A DNA stretch of 64,000 bases from the NCBI GenBank assembly GCA_029298735.1, contig JANSLP010000167.1, forward strand, positions 1-64,000, given 5' to 3'. Positions 58,040 through 64,000 of this stretch are shown here, piece by piece. The notes under the pieces are model-generated. The model worked only from the letters and a program-made list of their open reading frames with translations, had not been told where the DNA came from and made no database searches. Position 1 is the stretch's first letter; each line of letters opens with the position of its first letter. Made by a program: the position numbers and the translations under genes. Origin of the DNA: Ophiostoma sp. CBS 140.51 (Eukaryota; Ascomycota; Sordariomycetes; Ophiostomatales; Ophiostomataceae).

Positions 58040-60244
58040 TGGTAGTATTAGTTAAGAGAGCAGAAATGGTTGTAGAGCGAGAGCGAAAGCGAGCGAGCGC
58101 GTTGCCGTCGTCGTTTTGCAGGCATTTGGCGTTTTGCATTTTTATCTTTATTCTTAATTCTTTCACTTCCTTTTCTTTCTAATGGCGTGTACTTGTTGTT
58201 GTCTAATCATCTCATCGTCATACAGGCTGTCCTCTTGAATTCATATCCCATTCCTCCACCTACCCTTTCTCTTTTCTTTCCTCTCTCTGCCTCACGCCAA
58301 TGATTTGCTTCTAAAAGGCCGTCTTGTATATAGCCTCACTGTGTTCTCTTTCTGTATTCACTTGTCTCATTGTCCTTATTTCTGTCCACCGTCTGCTTCT
58401 TATATGTTTACGGCTCTCCTCCCTACCCTCTGTTAACCCCATTTTTCTCCATTTTCAGCTTTATTCGGCGAGTGTCACGGTTGACAGGTGCTTACACGCT
58501 ATCAAGATTATGAGATATTAATAGACAAATGCATTCTTTGAACTACATCTTCGGGACAACTCTTGGACGTTTGACAGCGGTCCGACGGTAACTGGTCGGG
58601 ACATGCAACCAAAACAAGCCTAGCGGCTAGGCACCTTCAATTGCTTCTTTCGCCTCAATCCATGGCTATTCACACCGGTGTAGGGACATTTCGTCCAACC
58701 TTCGTCCAACATTTCTCCACCTGCCGATCGCCTGTCAAAAGACAGAACGCGCATGCCAGCGACACGATTCCCAAAAATAATTTCAAACCCAAGTCAAATG
58801 TCCAGATAGAAATTAAGCTCAAAATAAACTTCAAATCTCTGTCCGTATTCCGGGTATCGTAGTCGTGCTGTTGGCCCCGTCTTATTTCGTCTTATATTTC
58901 CCAGTTGGCTTTCCCTCTAGCCCTAACATGCGCTATATACACTGCCAAGAGCGCTGAAGCACTTGACCAGTCGCAAGCATCGCACAATGCTCTCCTTCCC
59001 GTTTTGCTGCTGCCTAACACGGACAAACGTCAGCCAACGATACTTTGGCCACAAAGGCAGCAGCAATTCTGCATGTCCGTTTCTCAAATATACGCCGTCA
59101 CAATAATAAAGTTGAAGCAGTGCCTCAATTCGTACGTTTGTTCAGCTTGCGTCTCTCTCCCAGTTGACGTTTTATCTGCGTTCTAGATATCTTTTCTGGG
59201 CTTTTTTTTTCTGGGTCGATCCGCCACAGCCAGCTTGCTCCTTCCTCCACTCCTCCCCGCCGACGTCGCTCTTTCCCTATTTACAAGCACAAGCCTTCCA
59301 AGCCTGCCAGGAGGGCGCCGAGAGGCAAATTCGCCCAAAACCAAGCAACCGCCCCAGCTTCGCGCCTTCCCGCTCCTAAACCAATATTCTAGAGACGGTA
59401 AGAGGTACACATACAGCGCGCGAAGCTTACTGGAGGGCCTGCCTTGTTTATTTAATATCGCATATGGGTTGCTCTTTCTACTCACTCATTTCAGCAGCGC
59501 AAGAACGCCTAGTCGCTCCTTCCCAGCTTCCGTCTTTGTCTGATCATTCGCACCTGCTCCGCCCGGAATCGTCAATCTCGTGGGCTTGTCCACTGTACCT
59601 TCCCCACATCTATCGAGCTCCGCCGCTGAGACGCAGCCTTCCGGCGCCTCCCCTTCCAGCTTGGCCAGCCGCGCGCAAACAAACCAGCCTAAACTGCCGC
59701 CTGTTTCCGCACCTTCCCTCGAGCCTCCTTCCAAATCACTTCTCAGTCTCCTCTTTTCTCGTCACCTTACTCGCATCACCCCTTTTTTTGTCCTTTCGTC
59801 ATTCTCGCAAACGTTTTCGGCTTCACTTTCTCAGTCTTTGTTGTTCTGTTTCGCGACATAGCCGTGCGAGTCTCACAACCAATCGTGCCGTCATACCGTG
59901 CTATCCATAATCCCAGCACAAAACGAAACCCCACTCACAGCCGCCCACGTCCACCATTCGCCGCTTTGGGTGCAGTGACGCAATCAGGAATCAAGGGTGT
60001 TTACCATTTGGCGCTGCCTTTCCTCGACCACGACAACGACTCCCAGGCAGCCAATACAGCCAAATTTAACCAAGATACACCCTGACCTCAATCGTATAGA
60101 CGCATTCATACATCAGTTGAGCTTCAACTAGAGCTATTTTGGAAACAACAGCATCCGCCCCTAGGACGTCTTTCATCCGATCAATCGCAACTCACCTTCC
60201 TCAATCCTCCTCCTCAACCTCGACACCATCGTCACAAGCCCACG
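58040..60244. other. Intergenic region and long leader of the MINDY gene
   Basis: 2.2 kb with no convincing gene. From about 59.2 kb the plus strand is pyrimidine-rich. Several frames of 60-150 codons are open here, including one overlapping the MINDY start in another frame, but none has a domain. Confidence 0.6.
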
Positions 60245-63200
60245 ATGGTCGTCCGGAAACCCTTACCTCAGTCATGCGATGGCGCCAGCTCGCCAGTCAC
60301 GCCGACGGGCGACAGCGTGCCGGACATCCTGCGGCCAGGCTGGAAACCACATCCCAATTCCCCCTACAGCCCAGCTCCGCCGAGTCCGTATTCGAACTTT
60401 CAAACCGAGGAACAGTCGGCTTGGACGCAACCTCCGCCTCCAGTGATGCCTCAGGGCATAGCAAACCAAAGCTACAACCCGCAACAGCCAAACACACAAG
60501 AGTCGCAGCAACCACAGGTATCACCAGTACCGACAGCCATTCCGACCATTCTCCTGCAGAGCGCCACTGGCAGCAGCACGGCCTCTAGCTTCTCTGATAC
60601 GAACCCCTTCAAGCGGAAGGTGCTCGCCTCGCCCTCTGGAACCCCAGTCCAGAGTCCAGCTGTCGCCGCGCCCCCATCGCCCTCTGCTCCTCCTCCACGG
60701 CCACCTTCTTCCCAGCCACTACCGCCGACTGAAAGATTATCCCAGCTGAGCATGGATGACCAAGCCGGAAACCCATGGCAGCCAACAATGACCGACAGCA
60801 GACGCGGTTCCCAAGCCCCAATACCGGTCATTCCGGAAAATGAGGCTGTAGGAGCAGGCGAGAATGCCTGGGCGTCTCAGAATGCTTCACAATATCCCTC
60901 GAGACGACCTTCGCCAATTATGTCTAGGGCAAATGTGCGCGATTCAAATCTGATCAGCTTCCCGCCCGACGACGACGCGGATATCGCGGGTTGGGACGAG
61001 GTTGCCTCACCAGTCGCAGCGGCGGGAGCTAGTGCAACCAGTGCACCTCCGCCACGACCACCGTTTACTCCCTTGGACGGCAAAGAGACAGGTAGCGAGA
61101 CCAATGGTGCCTTTGAGGACAGAAACGCATGGGACGATCTCGGGGTCAGCAACAGTCAACCACAGGCATTGCCGACTAACATCGTCACCGAACCAGCAGG
61201 GGAAGGTTGGAACCTGGTCGATAACGAACCTGCACCAGGACAGCTCTCACGACAGAGCACCTGGGAAAACTTCACCGACGACGACGAAGACGAAGACCCG
61301 GACCAGGCTAGCGCCAACAAGCCCAGGCCTCCGATTAAGAAGAAGAAGCTCAAGGGCAAGAGCACCAACCCAGCGGTGCCAGTTCCTGTTGTGGATACAT
61401 CGGCGCCTTTGATCTCGATCGACTCTCCGCCACCGACCAGCAAGCCTGACGAACCAGTCCAGGACGCCCCAGCGGAACAGTACGCGCCACCAGCCGGGCC
61501 ATCTCCCTCTGGACAGCAGCCGGCCACCCAAGAGGCAGAACCGCCGGCACCACAACTGCCTCCACGAAGCATGCTCGATATTGATGGCGTTGCACCACCA
61601 AGACAACCACCCCGGCCCTCGGAGTCGGGCAAGGCCGAGACCTATGCGGTCAAGAACATAAGATGGTACGATCACCGTGCGGCCGAGAACCCGCGGGTAT
61701 CGCCCATCCTTGTGCAGAACGCCAACGGTCCCTGCCCACTTGTGGCTCTGGTCAATGCACTCACCCTCACTACTCCTGCGGATGTCAACACAGCTCTCGT
61801 CGAGACACTGCGCTCACGAGAGCAGGTCAGCCTGTCCTTCCTTCTCGATGCCGTCTTTGACGAGCTCATGTCATCTCGGAGAAGCAGCAGCGAGAGCAAC
61901 CTGCCGGACGTTGACGAGCTGTACAAGTTCTTGAAGGGCCTGCACACGGGCATGAATGTCAACCCCCGCTTCATCCCGACACCGGAGGTCATCACTGCTT
62001 TCCGCCGTACATCTCTCACGCACCTTCACCCGACCGAGCGCGACGACATGATCCCCGGCACCTTTGAAGATACCCGCGAGATGCAGCTGTATGCAACCTT
62101 CAGCATCCCCCTCATCCACGGCTGGCTCCCACAAAAGGGCGATGGTGCTTACGAGGCTCTGAGTCGCCAAGCAGCATCGTATGAGGATGTCCAAAATCTA
62201 CTATTTCGCGAGGAGGAGCTAGAGGAGAAGCTCAGCGGCCCAGACGGCGACGGCTTAAACGAAGAAGAGCAGCAACTTTTCCAGGATATCTTGGAGATCA
62301 AGACATTTCTGCATGTCTCTGCCACACAGCTGACACCTTTTGGTCTGGACGTTGTTGCCAAGGCTATGCGCCCGGCCTCGTTTGCGATCCTGTTCCGAAA
62401 CGACCACTTCTCGACGCTCTACCGCCACCCGCAAACGATGCAGCTTCTGTCGCTCGTGACGGATGCTGGCTACGCGAGTCACGACGAGGTGATTTGGGAG
62501 ACACTGGTGGACGTCAACGGCGAGCATGCCGAGTTCTACTCGGGCGACTTCCGGCTTGTTGGCGGTAACAGCCTTCAACAGACGTCTTCTGCTGGCGCTG
62601 GCAGCTCTCGTAGCAACGGCAGTGGTGGCGGCGGCAGATCGTCCAACGACCAAAGTGGATGGACGACCGTGCGCGGTCGCCATCAGAACCAGAATGAGCC
62701 ACCCGCAGCCGAACAGTCTCAGCCGCTCTCGACCGAGGAGTTGTCAAGACACGAGCAAGAAGACCGAGATCTCGCGCTGGCTCTCCAGCTCCAGGAGGAA
62801 GAGGAGGAGCAGCAGCGCGCTGACGAGGCACGTCGCAACAGTCGACTGTCCGAGCAGTTTATCGAGCAGAATGCTCGGCCTGCCAACCAGAGTGGCTCGA
62901 GTACCTCCAACTCACGCCGACCGAGCAATGCTGCCGGTGGCGGACGCTACAACAGCTCACAGCAGATTCCGGTCTCACCCCGTCGTAGCTCGGCCAATTA
63001 CTCGAGCACAAGTCTACTGGATACCACCAACGGCAACCACCGCCGCACCTCCTCCTCCTCGGCATCAGGCTCGGCTCTTGGGTCAACCATGTCGAACGGG
63101 CAGCGCGTCGGCCAGTACAGCAACAACCTCAACAATGGACGCACACCTTCTAGATCTCCGTCGTCCCAGCAGCAAGTTATCCGTCCACTTTTGCCTCCGG

Positions 63201-63547
63201 TTTCTAACACTCGTGTTAACACACGCCCTGCTGTCAGCCGCCCTGCCGACCCTGAAGATGGTGATGAAGCACCGCCATCCTACGAACAAGCGGCCAAGCT
63301 CGCACCATACCACCCACCTCCTGGAGCCCCTGGATCGGAGTCCGCTGCACCCGGCAGCAGCAGTGCGGCTGGGAGTAGCAGTGGCGGCGGTGCGTCCAGA
63401 ACGACGCCGTCCCCTCGCCCTCTCGTTGGCTATGCCACGAATTCGGGATCCAGCGCAGGACGCCAGAACTTCACGCCAGGCAGCTATAATGCCTACCAGC
63501 GGCAAGAGGCTATAAACAGAGGTGACCGTGACTGCACGATTATGTAA
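60245..63547 (+). CDS. MIY1: MINDY-family deubiquitinase with UIM-like helix and CAAX box
   Basis: A cysteine protease that trims Lys48-linked polyubiquitin (MINDY-1/2, yeast Miy1). Single exon, 1100 residues. Residues 1-460 are Pro/Ser/Gln-rich and disordered, with a DDDEDEDPD acidic patch. The MINDY domain spans about 463-780: it opens YAVKNIRWYDH, Gln491 and Cys497 lie in LVQNANGPCPLVAL (oxyanion Gln and nucleophile), and His721 lies in FRNDHFSTLYRH. It closes GEHAEFYSGDFRLVGG. A UIM-like helix follows at about 835-860 (EDRDLALALQLQEEEEE), as in MINDY-1. The tail is Ser/Asn-rich, and the protein ends GDRDCTIM, a CAAX motif whose last Met favours farnesylation. Fungal homologues are much shorter in yeast. 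The start is the first ATG that keeps the frame. Confidence 0.93.
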   Translation: MVVRKPLPQSCDGASSPVTPTGDSVPDILRPGWKPHPNSPYSPAPPSPYSNFQTEEQSAWTQPPPPVMPQGIANQSYNPQQPNTQESQQPQVSPVPTAIPTILLQSATGSSTASSFSDTNPFKRKVLASPSGTPVQSPAVAAPPSPSAPPPRPPSSQPLPPTERLSQLSMDDQAGNPWQPTMTDSRRGSQAPIPVIPENEAVGAGENAWASQNASQYPSRRPSPIMSRANVRDSNLISFPPDDDADIAGWDEVASPVAAAGASATSAPPPRPPFTPLDGKETGSETNGAFEDRNAWDDLGVSNSQPQALPTNIVTEPAGEGWNLVDNEPAPGQLSRQSTWENFTDDDEDEDPDQASANKPRPPIKKKKLKGKSTNPAVPVPVVDTSAPLISIDSPPPTSKPDEPVQDAPAEQYAPPAGPSPSGQQPATQEAEPPAPQLPPRSMLDIDGVAPPRQPPRPSESGKAETYAVKNIRWYDHRAAENPRVSPILVQNANGPCPLVALVNALTLTTPADVNTALVETLRSREQVSLSFLLDAVFDELMSSRRSSSESNLPDVDELYKFLKGLHTGMNVNPRFIPTPEVITAFRRTSLTHLHPTERDDMIPGTFEDTREMQLYATFSIPLIHGWLPQKGDGAYEALSRQAASYEDVQNLLFREEELEEKLSGPDGDGLNEEEQQLFQDILEIKTFLHVSATQLTPFGLDVVAKAMRPASFAILFRNDHFSTLYRHPQTMQLLSLVTDAGYASHDEVIWETLVDVNGEHAEFYSGDFRLVGGNSLQQTSSAGAGSSRSNGSGGGGRSSNDQSGWTTVRGRHQNQNEPPAAEQSQPLSTEELSRHEQEDRDLALALQLQEEEEEQQRADEARRNSRLSEQFIEQNARPANQSGSSTSNSRRPSNAAGGGRYNSSQQIPVSPRRSSANYSSTSLLDTTNGNHRRTSSSSASGSALGSTMSNGQRVGQYSNNLNNGRTPSRSPSSQQQVIRPLLPPVSNTRVNTRPAVSRPADPEDGDEAPPSYEQAAKLAPYHPPPGAPGSESAAPGSSSAAGSSSGGGASRTTPSPRPLVGYATNSGSSAGRQNFTPGSYNAYQRQEAINRGDRDCTIM

Positions 63548-64000
63548 TTTTCCATAATGAACAGCGGCGAGCGTCTTTTTCCTCCTGTATATACCTATGC
63601 TCTGTTTTGATTTATCATTTTTTATTTGTGTTTCCATTTCCTTTGTCTTTGTAGAGCCCAGATTTTCATACAGAGCCTTTAAGGCCTACACATGATACCG
63701 TCATCTTTATTTATTATTTTGCATACTTCAATCTTTTTATTCCCCTTTTTATTCTCAACAATCGATTCACTTGATTTACCCTCTCATGACTAGGAAAATT
63801 GACCGACATGATATGCGTGTGTTTTTATTTCCGTTTACCGTCTTGCAATCATCTAAGAGAGAGAAAAACATAAAGTACATGAAAAGTAAGAGGGGGAAAC
63901 GAATGGAAGAAGGGTAAATGTAAACTCAAAATCAAATATCAAATATCGAATATCAAAACGCCAAATTTCATCATAACCGGAAAAATCAAACCAAAAATCA
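63548..64000. other. 3' flank of the MINDY gene
   Basis: AT-rich, with no frame of note. A short ATCAAATATC-like direct repeat lies at about 63930-63958. Confidence 0.6.

Noticed and set aside
60139..60588. 149-codon frame overlapping the MINDY start
   Set aside because: Begins at a non-ATG codon and is out of frame with the clear MINDY protein.
1..64000. CRISPR array, tRNA or rRNA genes, transposase or reverse transcriptase
   Set aside because: I looked for regular spaced repeats, GGTTCRA-type T-loops and DDE or RT motifs by eye and saw none; a tRNAscan and RepeatMasker run would be decisive.

Overview
The window is nuclear DNA of a filamentous ascomycete. Genes carry short introns (50-105 bp, GT..AG, with CTAAC or CTGAC branch sites), intergenic gaps are long, upstream leaders are pyrimidine-rich on the coding strand, and the gene set (AcuK, TBF1 with a telobox Myb, RHO4, DASH subunit, fungal xanthine dehydrogenase) is typical of Pezizomycotina. 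The class is probably Sordariomycetes; an Ophiostomatales-like fungus is only a guess. No tRNA, rRNA, CRISPR array, virus or intact transposon was recognised.

Layout: 1-5.8 kb is non-coding with a strong purine/pyrimidine strand switch near 3.9 kb. At 5.8-7.2 kb is a coiled-coil Ser-rich protein. At 9.8-15.2 kb (minus) is a very long TBF1/TRF-type telomere-repeat binding factor. After a 5.8 kb gap come an aldehyde dehydrogenase (20.9-22.5 kb), DASH subunit DAD1 (24.2-24.7 kb), the GTPase RHO4 (minus, 25.5-26.5 kb), elongin C (27.5-28.1 kb), the lariat debranching enzyme DBR1 (minus, 28.8-30.8 kb) and xanthine dehydrogenase (32.1-36.4 kb). The 36.4-42.1 kb stretch is gene-poor and looks decayed: a 15-bp tandem repeat and a possible F-box relic. 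Then come the gluconeogenesis regulator AcuK (42.1-45.3 kb), the meiotic protein SPO22/ZIP4 (46.1-49.6 kb), a SIW14-type phosphatase (53.0-54.2 kb), a small multi-pass membrane protein (minus, 55.1-55.7 kb), an HLJ1-type ER J-protein (56.9-58.0 kb) and a MINDY-family deubiquitinase with a C-terminal CAAX box (60.2-63.5 kb).

The genes are ordinary housekeeping and regulatory loci with no cluster logic: carbon metabolism (aldehyde dehydrogenase, AcuK), purine catabolism (XDH), chromosome biology (TBF1, DAD1, ZIP4), RNA turnover (DBR1) and protein quality control (elongin C, HLJ1, MINDY). Several are in divergent pairs (RHO4/ELC1, DBR1/XDH, membrane protein/HLJ1). Exon coordinates were derived by hand from splice signals and reading-frame continuity, so they are predictions. 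I did not find a clearly new biological system. The most testable oddities are an 18-bp micro-exon carrying one zinc-ligand cysteine of AcuK, a stop-free 69-bp intron-like segment in TBF1, and a decayed pentapeptide-coding repeat at 38 kb.
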